Below are positions 25,581 to 34,009 of a DNA stretch of 64,000 bases, in pieces (position 1 is the stretch's first letter; the number at the start of each line of letters is the position of its first letter). The notes under the pieces were generated by a model. That model saw only the letters and a list, made by a program, of their open reading frames with translations. It made no database searches and was not told the DNA's origin. The translations under genes were made by a program, and so were the position numbers. The DNA comes from Acidovorax facilis (GTDB lineage: Bacteria; Pseudomonadota; Gammaproteobacteria; Burkholderiales; Burkholderiaceae_C), in NCBI RefSeq assembly GCF_023913775.1, contig NZ_JAMXAX010000007.1, positions 1 to 64,000 of the forward strand. The letters are read 5' to 3'.

Positions 25581-25928
25581 ATGCAAACAACCACAGACAT
25601 TGAAACCACCGGGCACACCTGCGCCGCCTGGCACGACGTGGGCGAACCCGATGACTTCCCGGACGGCGCCGTCTGGCCCGTGGTGGTGGGCGGACTGCCC
25701 GTGGCGGTGTTCCGCGAAGGAGAGGGCTTGTACGCCCTGTACGACCTGTGCACCCACGGTGCCGCCAAGTTGTCCGATGGCTACGTGGAAGACGGCTGTG
25801 TGGAATGCCCCTTGCATCAGGGCACCTTTGACATCCGCACGGGCGCTCCCTGCAAGGCACCGGTCACCGAAGCGGTGCGCACGTTCCCGGTGCGCGTGGT
25901 GGCGGGGCGGGTCGAGGTGGGCGTGTAG
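25581..25928 (+). CDS. Rieske-type ferredoxin
   Basis: A 115-residue electron carrier for the oxygenase. It has the Rieske ligands CTHG and CPLHQG, 18-20 residues apart, in the usual small ferredoxin frame (ALYDLCTHGAAKLSDGYV). It receives electrons from the reductase encoded at 30821. ATG 25581 lies eight bases after the small-subunit stop. Its presence makes this a three-component system rather than a two-component one. Confidence 0.92.
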   Translation: MQTTTDIETTGHTCAAWHDVGEPDDFPDGAVWPVVVGGLPVAVFREGEGLYALYDLCTHGAAKLSDGYVEDGCVECPLHQGTFDIRTGAPCKAPVTEAVRTFPVRVVAGRVEVGV

Positions 25929-25972
25929 TGCACACCGATTTTCTTTTGAACGTTGTTAGACAAGGACTGAAG

Positions 25973-27184
25973 ATGGCTCTCACATTTCGCTCATCCTCTC
26001 GCGTGCACGTTGTGGCACGCCTGACGGCTCTGGTGGCCCTGGCGGCCTGCAGCTGCGTATCTGCGATTGCGCAGTCCGGCCCCATCAAGGTCGGCATGGC
26101 GCTTGATATCTCGGGCCCATTTGCAGGCCCCGGTGCCGAGGCGCGTGACGGCTTTGCCCTGGCGATCAAGCAGCTCGGGGGCAAGCTGGGCGGCCAACCG
26201 GTCGAGTTTGTGCAAACCGACATGGCCGGCAGCCCCGACCAGGCCAAGCAGCTGGTGGACCGCTTTGTGCAGCGCGAGAAGATCGACCTTTTCACCGGCC
26301 CCATCGCGTCGAACGTGGCGCTGGCGGTGGCGCCTTCGCTGTTCGCGGCCAAGGTGCCTTACCTCTCGAACAACGCCGGTCCCAGCCAGCTCGCAGGCGC
26401 CCAGTGCAACGCGTATTTCTTCGGCACGGCCTACCAGAATGACCAGTTCCACGAGGCTGCTGGGCAGTTTGCTGCCGATCAGAAATTTGGCCGCATGGTG
26501 GTGATGGCGCCCAACTACCCGGCGGGCAAGGACGGCATCATCGGCTTCAAGCGCAAGTACAAGGGCCAGGTGGCCGACGAGATCTACACCAAGGTCGGGC
26601 AGATCGACTACGCCACCGAGCTTGCCCAGCTGCGCGCGGCCAAGCCTGATGCGGTGTATTTCTTTTTGCCAGGTGCCATGGGCATCAACTTCATCAAGCA
26701 GTTTGTGGGCGCAGGCCTGTCCAAGGACATCATGCTGGTCACCAGCGGTTTTTCGGCCGACGAAGACATCATCGGTGCGGTGGGCGAACCGATGTTGGGC
26801 CTGTTCAACACCACACACTGGGCGCATGACATGGACAACGCGCCCAACAAGGCCTTTGTGTCGGCTTTCCGCAAGGAGTACGGCGGCCGCTATCCCTCCA
26901 TCTACGCAGCCCAGGCTTATGACGTGATTGCCGCCATGGACGCCGCTGTGAAGGCCGTGGGCGGCAAGGTGAGCGACAAGGAGGCTCTTATCAAGGCCTT
27001 TGCCAAGGCGCAGTTTCCCTCGGTGCGTGGCACGTTCCGATACGCCAACAACCACTTCCCGGTGCAGAACTTCTACCTGCGCACCATCGGCAAGAACGCT
27101 GAAGGCCGTGTGACCAACAAGACCATCAAGACGGTGCTGGAGAACTACGGCGATGCCTATGCCAGCCAGTGCCCGTTGAAGTGA
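25973..27184 (+). CDS. Branched-chain amino-acid-type ABC substrate-binding protein
   Basis: A 403-residue periplasmic binding protein. A signal peptide is seen over about the first 36 residues (VARLTALVALAACSCVSAIA), then the mature start SGPIKVGMALDISGPFAGPG, typical of LivK-like proteins that bind amino acids, urea or aromatic acids. ATG 25973 follows AAGGACTGAAG. An upstream in-frame start at 25928 would overlap the ferredoxin stop, but adds non-signal residues. Lying inside an aromatic oxygenase operon, it probably delivers the oxygenase substrate. Confidence 0.9.
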   Translation: MALTFRSSSRVHVVARLTALVALAACSCVSAIAQSGPIKVGMALDISGPFAGPGAEARDGFALAIKQLGGKLGGQPVEFVQTDMAGSPDQAKQLVDRFVQREKIDLFTGPIASNVALAVAPSLFAAKVPYLSNNAGPSQLAGAQCNAYFFGTAYQNDQFHEAAGQFAADQKFGRMVVMAPNYPAGKDGIIGFKRKYKGQVADEIYTKVGQIDYATELAQLRAAKPDAVYFFLPGAMGINFIKQFVGAGLSKDIMLVTSGFSADEDIIGAVGEPMLGLFNTTHWAHDMDNAPNKAFVSAFRKEYGGRYPSIYAAQAYDVIAAMDAAVKAVGGKVSDKEALIKAFAKAQFPSVRGTFRYANNHFPVQNFYLRTIGKNAEGRVTNKTIKTVLENYGDAYASQCPLK

Positions 27185-27220
27185 TCGTTGGCAGCCCACT
27201 TGAACAGGCCCTTGCGCACC

Positions 27221-28141
27221 ATGAATCCGATACTTGTCTTCGAGCAGTTGCTCAACGGCACGGGCTATGGGCTCATGCTGTTCCTCATCGCTGCGGGCCT
27301 CACGCTGGTCTTCGGCATCATGGACGTGATGAACCTGTCGCATGGCTCGCTGTTCATGGTGGGGGCCTATGTGGCGGCCACCGTGCATGTGCAAAGCGGC
27401 TCGCTGGCAGGCGCCGTGCTGGTGGCCATAGCGGCCACGATGCTGGTGGCGGTGCTGCTGGAGGTGACGCTGATGCGCCGCCTGTATGGGCGTGACCACC
27501 TGGCCCAGGTGCTGGCCACGTTCGGTGTGATTTTGGTGGCCGACGATGCCGTAAAGATGGTGTGGGGCCCGTCCCCCATCATGGCCCCCACGCCCGCAGC
27601 CCTGGCGGGGCCGGTGGAGCTGTTTGCCGGGCTGCCTTACCCCTCGTACCGCCTGGTGGTGCTGGGCGCAGGGGTGTTGGTGGCAGGGCTTTTGTACCTG
27701 CTGGTCAACCACAGCCGCGTGGGCATGCTGGTGCGGGCGGGGGCATCCGACCGGTGGATGGCCGAGCTGATGGGCGTGCGCGTCAAGCGCGTGTTCAGTG
27801 GCATCTTTCTGCTGGGTGCTGCACTGGCCGCACTGGCTGGTGCGCTGATGGGACCCATCATGGCCGTGCAGGTGGGCATGGGTGAGTCCATTTTGATTCC
27901 TGCGCTGGTGGTCATTGTCATCGGCGGCATTGGCTCGGTGCGGGGCGCCTTTGTGGCCGCGCTGCTGGTGGGCCTGGTGGACACCATTGGCCGAGCCTTC
28001 CTGCCGCTGCTTCTGCGCGCTACCTTGCCGCCCGCCGTGGCTGCCGACCTGGGGCCGCTGTGCGCCGAAGTGGCCATGTACGCGCTGATGGCCGCAGTGC
28101 TGTCTTTTCGCCCTGCGGGGCTGTTTTCTGCCAAGGGCTGA
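27221..28141 (+). CDS. ABC transporter permease, LivH type
   Basis: A 306-residue inner-membrane protein with about eight hydrophobic segments. It starts MNPILVFEQLLNGTGYGLML and has the family signature LTLVFGIMDVMNLSHGSLFMVGAY and the cytoplasmic loop near GGIGSVRGAFVAALLVGLVDT. It forms the membrane channel with the LivM-type partner encoded next. An alternative TTG start exists at 27188, less likely. Confidence 0.92.
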   Translation: MNPILVFEQLLNGTGYGLMLFLIAAGLTLVFGIMDVMNLSHGSLFMVGAYVAATVHVQSGSLAGAVLVAIAATMLVAVLLEVTLMRRLYGRDHLAQVLATFGVILVADDAVKMVWGPSPIMAPTPAALAGPVELFAGLPYPSYRLVVLGAGVLVAGLLYLLVNHSRVGMLVRAGASDRWMAELMGVRVKRVFSGIFLLGAALAALAGALMGPIMAVQVGMGESILIPALVVIVIGGIGSVRGAFVAALLVGLVDTIGRAFLPLLLRATLPPAVAADLGPLCAEVAMYALMAAVLSFRPAGLFSAKG

Positions 28142-28148
28142 AATGAAA

Positions 28149-28297
28149 CACCCCCTGAGTCGCTTCGCGCCTTCACCCCTTTCTCGACTCGCGGCGCGAG
28201 TCGGGAGGGGGACGCCCCCAGCGCAAGCTCTGGATACGCCGCCTTTGCGGCGGGGCGGCTCTTGCGCGGGGGCACTGGCCTTGGCCGCGCCAGTTCC
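28149..28297 (+). repeat. Dispersed ~150-bp repeat between transporter genes
   Basis: This starts CACCCCCTGAGTCGCTTCGC and ends GGCCGCGCCAGTTCC. A related copy lies in opposite orientation at 44720-44820: the ends match well and the middle diverges. It contains no gene and separates livH- and livM-type genes by 195 bases in an otherwise overlapping operon. I take it for a mobile or palindromic repeat of Comamonadaceae. Confidence 0.7.
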
Positions 28298-28336
28298 ATG
28301 CGCTGCGGGTGGCGTATAGAACCGACGGAACCTGAT

Positions 28337-29332
28337 ATGCCTTCTTCCCTGAGTTTTACTTTTTCCGCGTTGCAGCAGGAGAATGTGCCGCGCTGGCGTG
28401 GCGCACTGCTGCCGCTGGCCTTGCTGGTGGCGCTGGCGCTGTTCCCGCTGGTGGCATCGGCCCTGGGTCTGGATTTCTACATCGGTTTTGTGCGCCGCGT
28501 GCTGGTGGTGGCCCTGGCTGCTGCCAGCCTGAACTTCATCATGGGCTTTGGTGGCATGGTGGCCTTGGGTCATGCCGGGTTCGTGGGCGTGGGGGCCTAT
28601 GCGGTGGTCATGCTCTCGGATGCGGGCGTGACATCGGCCTGGGTTGTGTGGGCTGCAGCCATGGCATTGGCGGCATTGGCGGCGTTGCTGATTGGCGCTG
28701 TATTGCTGCGCACCAGGGGCGTGTACTTCATCATGATCACGCTGGCTTTTGCGCAGATGCTGTATTTCGTGTTTGTGTCACTGCGCAGTTATGGCGGCGA
28801 CGACGGCTACACCCTGCCCATGCGGCCGCTGCTGGGCCTGGGCCTCAACGGGGCCGATGAGTCCACGCTGTATTGGGTGGTGCTGGCGCTGGTGGCTTTG
28901 GTGCTGTGGTGGCTTGACCGGGCCACGGCCTCGCGTTTTGGTGCAGCGCTCACGGGCATCCGCGACAACGAAACGCGCATGCGGGCGTTGGGCTACCCGG
29001 TGTATCTGCTGCAGCTGACTGCATTTGTGCTGGCGGGGGCGGTGGCGGGACTGGCTGGTGCGTTGCTGGCCACTGGCAACAGCTTCGTGAGCCCGTCGAT
29101 GATGCACTGGACGCAATCGGCCACGCTCATTGTGATGGTGGTGATTGGTGGCCTGGGCCGACGTTGGGGCGGGCCAGTGGGGGCTGCGGTGTGGCTCACG
29201 CTCGAAGAGGTGCTCAAGCTCAATACCGACTACTGGCACATGCCGTTGGGGGCGCTGTTGATCGTCACCGCTCTGTATGCGCCCCAGGGCCTGGCGGCGC
29301 TGGCAGACCGGCGTGCAAGGAGTGCCCGATGA
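28337..29332 (+). CDS. ABC transporter permease, LivM type
   Basis: A 331-residue inner-membrane protein with about nine hydrophobic segments. The family block NFIMGFGGMVALGHAGFVGVGA is present, as is the cytoplasmic loop with RDNETRMRALGYPVYLLQL. ATG 28337 was chosen; the frame is open upstream only through the dispersed repeat. The stop overlaps the next start (ATGA). Confidence 0.92.
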   Translation: MPSSLSFTFSALQQENVPRWRGALLPLALLVALALFPLVASALGLDFYIGFVRRVLVVALAAASLNFIMGFGGMVALGHAGFVGVGAYAVVMLSDAGVTSAWVVWAAAMALAALAALLIGAVLLRTRGVYFIMITLAFAQMLYFVFVSLRSYGGDDGYTLPMRPLLGLGLNGADESTLYWVVLALVALVLWWLDRATASRFGAALTGIRDNETRMRALGYPVYLLQLTAFVLAGAVAGLAGALLATGNSFVSPSMMHWTQSATLIVMVVIGGLGRRWGGPVGAAVWLTLEEVLKLNTDYWHMPLGALLIVTALYAPQGLAALADRRARSAR

Positions 29333-30087
29333 GCCTGTTTCAAGTCGAAGGCCTGGTCAAGCGCTTTGGCGGCCTGCTGGCCACCGACCATGTGAGCCTG
29401 TCGGTGGAGCGGGGAGAGATCCATGCGCTGATTGGCCCCAACGGCGCTGGCAAGACCACGCTGGTCAACCAGATATCGGGCCTGCTGCAGCCCGATGCAG
29501 GGCGTGTGCTGCTCGACGGCGTGGACATCACTCCGCTGCCCATGCACGGCCGTGTGGCCCACGGGCTGTCGCGGTGCTTCCAGGTGACGCGCATCTTCCC
29601 TGCGCAGACCGTGCGTGACAACCTGCTGCTGGCGGTGCAGGCGCACAGTGGCTCCAGCTTTCGTTTCCTGCAGCCACGTTCGCAAGCCGCTGAGCTGTAC
29701 GCCAAGGCAGACCAACTGGCAGAGCGCGTAGGGCTGCAGCACAGCCTTGCCGAGACGGCGGGGGCCTTGCCGCATGGCGCACAGCGCACGCTGGATGTGG
29801 CGCTGGCACTGGCTGCGGGTCCCAAGCTGCTGCTGCTGGATGAGCCCATGGCGGGCATGGGGCCAGATGAGTCGCAACAGATGGTGCAGCTCATCGAGGC
29901 TCTGCGCAAGGACATGGCGGTGCTGCTCATCGAGCATGACATGGAGGCCGTGTTTCGCCTCGCCGACCGCATCTCCGTGCTGGTGTATGGCCGTGTGCTC
30001 ACCGCTGGCAAGCCCGACGAGATCCGCAACCATCCCGAGGTGCAGGCTGTGTACCTGGGCACCGAAACGCTGGAGACCATCGCATGA
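29329..30087 (+). CDS. ABC transporter ATP-binding protein, LivG type
   Basis: A 252-residue ATPase. It has Walker A GPNGAGKTT, a Q-loop and Walker B LLLLDEPMAGM, followed by the H-loop in LIEHDMEAVF. The usual LSGG(Q) signature is replaced by LPHGAQRTLDVALALA, a common variant in LivG-type proteins. It overlaps the permease gene before it and the LivF-type gene after it by four bases each, so the four transporter genes are tightly co-expressed. Confidence 0.93.
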   Translation: MSLFQVEGLVKRFGGLLATDHVSLSVERGEIHALIGPNGAGKTTLVNQISGLLQPDAGRVLLDGVDITPLPMHGRVAHGLSRCFQVTRIFPAQTVRDNLLLAVQAHSGSSFRFLQPRSQAAELYAKADQLAERVGLQHSLAETAGALPHGAQRTLDVALALAAGPKLLLLDEPMAGMGPDESQQMVQLIEALRKDMAVLLIEHDMEAVFRLADRISVLVYGRVLTAGKPDEIRNHPEVQAVYLGTETLETIA

Positions 30088-30803
30088 GCGCGCCAGAGCC
30101 CCTGTTGAACTGCCAGGCCCTGGAGGCCGGCTATGGCGTGAGCCAGGTGTTGTTTGGTATTGACCTTCAGATCGCGGCAGGCGAAGTGGTTTCGCTGCTC
30201 GGCCGCAACGGCATGGGCAAAAGCACCACGATCAAAGCCCTGGTCGGTGCGCTGCGCCCTACAGCCGGTGGCATCCGCTTTGCGGGGGAGGCGACCGGCA
30301 GGCTCAAGACCGATGCCATCGCCCGTCTGGGCCTGGCCATCGTGCCCGAGGGGCGGCATGTGTTTCCCAACCTCACCGTGCGCGAGCATCTGGTGGCCTT
30401 TGCCGACCACCGCAATGGCCTGCGCGATGCGTGGGACCTGGAGCGCATCTACGCTGTGTTTCCGCGCCTGAAGGAGCGGCAGAACAACCTGGGCAACCAG
30501 CTATCGGGGGGCGAGCAGCAGATGCTGGCCATTGGCCGAGCGCTGTCCACCAACCCGCGCCTGCTCATCCTGGATGAAGCCACCGAAGGCCTGGCGCCGG
30601 TGATCCGCGAGGAGATCTGGCGCTGCCTGGCCACGCTCAAGGCCGCTGGGCAGACCATTCTCGTGGTGGACAAATACGTGCACCGCCTGGTGGACCTTGC
30701 AGACCGCCATGTGATCCTGGAGCGCGGGCGGGTGGTGTGGCAGGGCGACTCTGCTGCGCTCAATGCAGACCGCAGCCTGTGGGCGCGTTACCTTACGGTG
30801 TAA
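30084..30803 (+). CDS. ABC transporter ATP-binding protein, LivF type
   Basis: A 239-residue ATPase with Walker A GRNGMGKSTT, signature LSGGEQQMLAIGRAL and Walker B LLILDEATEGLAPV. The H-loop histidine is replaced: the sequence after Walker B reads LVVDKYVHRL where most members have EQN or EHD-like residues. It completes the uptake system and is followed 17 bases later by the oxygenase reductase gene. Confidence 0.92.
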   Translation: MSAPEPLLNCQALEAGYGVSQVLFGIDLQIAAGEVVSLLGRNGMGKSTTIKALVGALRPTAGGIRFAGEATGRLKTDAIARLGLAIVPEGRHVFPNLTVREHLVAFADHRNGLRDAWDLERIYAVFPRLKERQNNLGNQLSGGEQQMLAIGRALSTNPRLLILDEATEGLAPVIREEIWRCLATLKAAGQTILVVDKYVHRLVDLADRHVILERGRVVWQGDSAALNADRSLWARYLTV

Positions 30804-30820
30804 GGGTTGAAGGGCCGACC

Positions 30821-31903
30821 ATGCTGGACTGTGATGTGGACTTGGATCTACAGAAATCGCCATCTGCGCAGGCATACGCTGAACTCCGTGCGCAGGAGCA
30901 CCGCGTCACGCTGCTGCCGGCCGGCAAGATGTTTGTGGCGCAGCTTGGCGAGAGTCTGCTGGACGCCGCAGCGCGCGCAGGCATCCGCTTGCCCCACCAT
31001 TGCAAAACGGGCAGCTGCGGCGCCTGCAGGGCGCAGGTGCTGCATGGGCCGGTCCAGGATATTGCTGGGGCCTTACCCTCCGCGCTGACGGCTGAAGACC
31101 TGGCCCAGGGCCAGCGCCTTTTGTGCTGCTCGGCTGCAGCGGGTGACCTGCAGCTGGAGTGTGCCGAGATCCCCCACATTCCGGGTATCGATGTGCGCAA
31201 GCTACCGGTGCGGGTGGCGGCCATGGAGCGTCTTGCACCTGATGTGGTGCGCGTGCAGTTGCAACCGCCCGCAGGCCAGCGCCTGCACTACGCGGATGTG
31301 CTGCTGCCTGGCAACCGGCGTCGCAGTTATTCGCTGGCCACCCCGGCGCGTGAGGGCGTTGACCTGCTGGAGCTGCACATCCGCCACCTGCCGGGCGGCC
31401 TTTTCACGGACCAGGTGTTCGGCAAACTCAAGGTGCGCGATGTGCTGCGCATTGAGGGGCCGTTTGGTACCTTCGGCATGCACACCGCCACCGATGCCCC
31501 GGCCATTCTTCTGGCGAGCGGAACAGGCTTTGCGCCTATCAAGGCATTGGTGGAGCAGCTCCTTGCTGCGGGGAGTGGACGCCGAATCACCCTGTACTGG
31601 GGCGGCCGCGCGCGGCAGGACCTGTATCTGCATGACCTCTGCAAGGAATGGGAACAGGCCTGGAAGGGACGCCTGACCTATGTGCCGGTGCTGTCAGACT
31701 CCCCCGAAGCCGATGGTTGGACGGGACGGAGGGGCTGGGTACATCAGGCCGTGTTGCAGGACCATCCAGATTTGTCGCAGCATGAGGTGTATGCCTGCGG
31801 TGCGCCCGCCATGGTGAATGCCGCGCGGCGAGACTTTATGGCCTTGGCCGGTATGCAGTCCACCCTGTTCTTTGCAGATGCCTTCGTGGCACAGCCGGGG
31901 TGA
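30821..31903 (+). CDS. Ferredoxin reductase of the oxygenase system
   Basis: A 360-residue flavoprotein of the NagAa/AscD-like class. Residues about 25-115 form a plant-type [2Fe-2S] domain with Cys ligands in CKTGSCGAC and the later LLCCSAA. The FAD domain has RRSYSLA, and the NAD domain has GTGFAPIKALVEQ and the C-terminal VYACGAPAMV. It moves electrons from NAD(P)H to the Rieske ferredoxin encoded five kilobases upstream. ATG 30821 was chosen by the conserved length. The four transporter genes lie between it and the other oxygenase components. Confidence 0.9.
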   Translation: MLDCDVDLDLQKSPSAQAYAELRAQEHRVTLLPAGKMFVAQLGESLLDAAARAGIRLPHHCKTGSCGACRAQVLHGPVQDIAGALPSALTAEDLAQGQRLLCCSAAAGDLQLECAEIPHIPGIDVRKLPVRVAAMERLAPDVVRVQLQPPAGQRLHYADVLLPGNRRRSYSLATPAREGVDLLELHIRHLPGGLFTDQVFGKLKVRDVLRIEGPFGTFGMHTATDAPAILLASGTGFAPIKALVEQLLAAGSGRRITLYWGGRARQDLYLHDLCKEWEQAWKGRLTYVPVLSDSPEADGWTGRRGWVHQAVLQDHPDLSQHEVYACGAPAMVNAARRDFMALAGMQSTLFFADAFVAQPG

Positions 31904-31910
31904 GCGGGGA

Positions 31911-32951
31911 TCAGTGCGGTGGGCCCAGGCGCTGGCGTGTCTCTGAGGGCGTCTCGCCGAAGCGCCGGCGGTAGCCTTCTGCAAAGTGGCCGAGGTGAAA
32001 AAAACCATAGCGCGCGGCGATATCCGACACCTGCGGTGCACGTTCTGCAAACTTGCTTTGCAGTGCCGTGCGGGCGGCATCAAGCCGCAAATCCCGAAGG
32101 AATGCCATGGGGCTCTTACCCGTGCATTGCGCAAAGGTCTGCTGCAGCGAGCGGGCGCTGACGCCCACATGCGCGCACACATCGGCCAGGGTGATGGGTT
32201 GTTCCAACTGGCTGTGCATGTACTCCTGCGCACGCTTGACCACGCGCGGCAGCACCGTGGGCACTGCGCCAGAACTGAATGCACCCGAGGCCAGTGCCGC
32301 TGAGTAGTTATGCCCCGTGCTGAGCAGCAGGCTGGTAAGCAGGTGGTTCTCGGCCTGCTCGGCCAGCACCGGGTGTCCCAGCAGGATGGCATTGGTTTCT
32401 ACCGCAGAGCGCAGGTAGGCAATGAAGCTCGTCATGCCCAAGAGTGCCGGGTTGGTCAGGTCCACCCCCAGGTCAAACACCAGCGGCTGGTGCAAGGGCG
32501 CCTGCAGCAGTGCAGACAAGCGTGATTGCACAGCGGCACGGTCTATCTTGACGATGAATTGTGGGCTGTCGTCATGCCAGTGCATCGACAGCGCTTCAGT
32601 GGGCGATGGCAGCGAGGCCATGAGCGCATGCGATTCCACGGCCTGGCTGCCGCACCGCACCATGGCGCCGCCGCGCAGCGGAATCTGCAGCAGGTAAAAG
32701 CCTCCCAAATGGCCAGGCTCAATGCGCACCGCCGGCCCGTACTGCACGTAGTTCAGGCTTGCGTCGCGGTGCAGGGGCACGCTGTGGTGGCAGGCGTCAA
32801 GCTGCGCGCCCGGGCGCAGTGTGGCCAGGTCATGCGGGCAGAACACGCGGCCCACGAACTCGCGCGCCTCGTCCAGGTCGTGGCTGTCGAACAGGCGATA
32901 GCGCTCCAGCGGTAGCGGGTGCGCGGTGCTGTTCTGCTGGGCGGTGTGCAT
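31911..32951 (-). CDS. AraC/XylS-family regulator (second)
   Basis: A 346-residue regulator. It begins MHTAQQNSTAHPLPLERYRL, and FDSHDLDEAREFVGRVFCPH is the typical entry of the XylS/AndR-like sensing domain. The C-terminal 100 residues hold two helix-turn-helix motifs (TLADVCAHVGVSARSLQQTF, VSDIAARYGFFHLGHFAEGY). ATG 32951 was preferred over an open upstream extension rich in Arg that has no counterpart in the family. It faces the reductase gene tail to tail, and diverges from the SDR-monooxygenase-hydrolase genes, so it may control either set. Confidence 0.88.
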   Translation of the reverse strand: MHTAQQNSTAHPLPLERYRLFDSHDLDEAREFVGRVFCPHDLATLRPGAQLDACHHSVPLHRDASLNYVQYGPAVRIEPGHLGGFYLLQIPLRGGAMVRCGSQAVESHALMASLPSPTEALSMHWHDDSPQFIVKIDRAAVQSRLSALLQAPLHQPLVFDLGVDLTNPALLGMTSFIAYLRSAVETNAILLGHPVLAEQAENHLLTSLLLSTGHNYSAALASGAFSSGAVPTVLPRVVKRAQEYMHSQLEQPITLADVCAHVGVSARSLQQTFAQCTGKSPMAFLRDLRLDAARTALQSKFAERAPQVSDIAARYGFFHLGHFAEGYRRRFGETPSETRQRLGPPH

Positions 32952-33198
32952 GCGGTTTGGCCGGTGGGATGTTGGTTCTTGGGAAAGCACGAAACACGCC
33001 ACGGCAGGGGCGCGAAAACATGCGTTTGTGGGATACGCCCTGCGCTTTCGGGATGTGGATGCGCGGGCTGCTTTTCTATTCTTGTGCATGCCCCGGGTGC
33101 TGCGCAAGAGCGTTAGCACCGGGTGCATGGGGGCGGATGTGACGGCGTGTTACCGCTGCTGCACCGCAACAGTCATTGCAATAGCCACAGGAGTCAGC

Positions 33199-33999
33199 AT
33201 GGTCCAGGGATTTGAAGGCATGCGCGGCAAGAGCGCGATCGTGACCGGGGGCGCCACCCTCATCGGTGCCGGGGTGGTGCGTGCACTGCACCAGGCTGGG
33301 GTGCGGGTGGTGGTGGCCGACATCAATGCCGAGGCCGGACAGGCCCTGGCGGACGAGTTGGGCGATGGGGTGCTGTTCAGCCGCACCGACATCACCGACG
33401 ACGCCCAGGTGGCTGCCTGCGTGGCGCTGGCCGCAGAGCGCCACGGCGGGGTGAACTACCTGGTGAACCTGGCATGTTCCTATCTGGACGATGGTATCGC
33501 CTCGCCGCGCGAGGACTGGCTGGCCTCGCTCAATGTCAACCTGGTCAGCGCGGTGATGGTGCTCAAGGCCGTGCGCCCGCACTTCCAGCGCTCGGGCGGC
33601 GGGGCGGTGGTCAACTTCACCAGCATCTCTTCGGGCGTGGCGCAGACCGGGCGTTGGCTGTACCCGGTGGGCAAGGCGGCCATGGTGCAGCTCACGCGCA
33701 GCATGGCCATGGACCTCGCGGGCGAGGGCGTGCGCGTGAACAGCGTTTCGCCGGGCTGGACCTGGTCGGCCATCATGGACCAGCTCACCGGCGGCGACCG
33801 CGCCAAGACCGACCGCGTGGCCGCGCCCTTCCACCTGCTGCGCCGCGTGGGCGACCCGGCCGAGGTGGCCAACGTGGTGCTCTTCCTGTGCTCGGACCTG
33901 GCCAGCTTCGTGACCGGCGCCGACTATGCCTGCGACGGCGGCTACTCGGCCATGGGGCCAGAGTCGTACGAGCCGGCCATCCCCAAACTCATGTCGTGA
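33199..33999 (+). CDS. Short-chain dehydrogenase/reductase
   Basis: A 266-residue NAD(P)-dependent oxidoreductase, probably oxidising a secondary alcohol. Active-site Ser142, Tyr155 and Lys159 (YPVGK) are present. The cofactor glycine motif is unusual: TGGATLIG, with Leu in place of the middle glycine of TGxxxGxG. The NNAG motif is also changed to NLACSY. ATG 33199 has an ACAGGAG site. It is followed 10 bases later by the flavin monooxygenase, suggesting alcohol to ketone to ester chemistry. Confidence 0.82.
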   Translation: MVQGFEGMRGKSAIVTGGATLIGAGVVRALHQAGVRVVVADINAEAGQALADELGDGVLFSRTDITDDAQVAACVALAAERHGGVNYLVNLACSYLDDGIASPREDWLASLNVNLVSAVMVLKAVRPHFQRSGGGAVVNFTSISSGVAQTGRWLYPVGKAAMVQLTRSMAMDLAGEGVRVNSVSPGWTWSAIMDQLTGGDRAKTDRVAAPFHLLRRVGDPAEVANVVLFLCSDLASFVTGADYACDGGYSAMGPESYEPAIPKLMS

Positions 34000-34009
34000 A
34001 GGAGCAGCC

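Noticed and set aside
25991-28573. An 860-residue minus-strand open frame across the ABC transporter
   Set aside because: Gln/His-rich antisense shadow; the plus strand has signal peptide and permease motifs.
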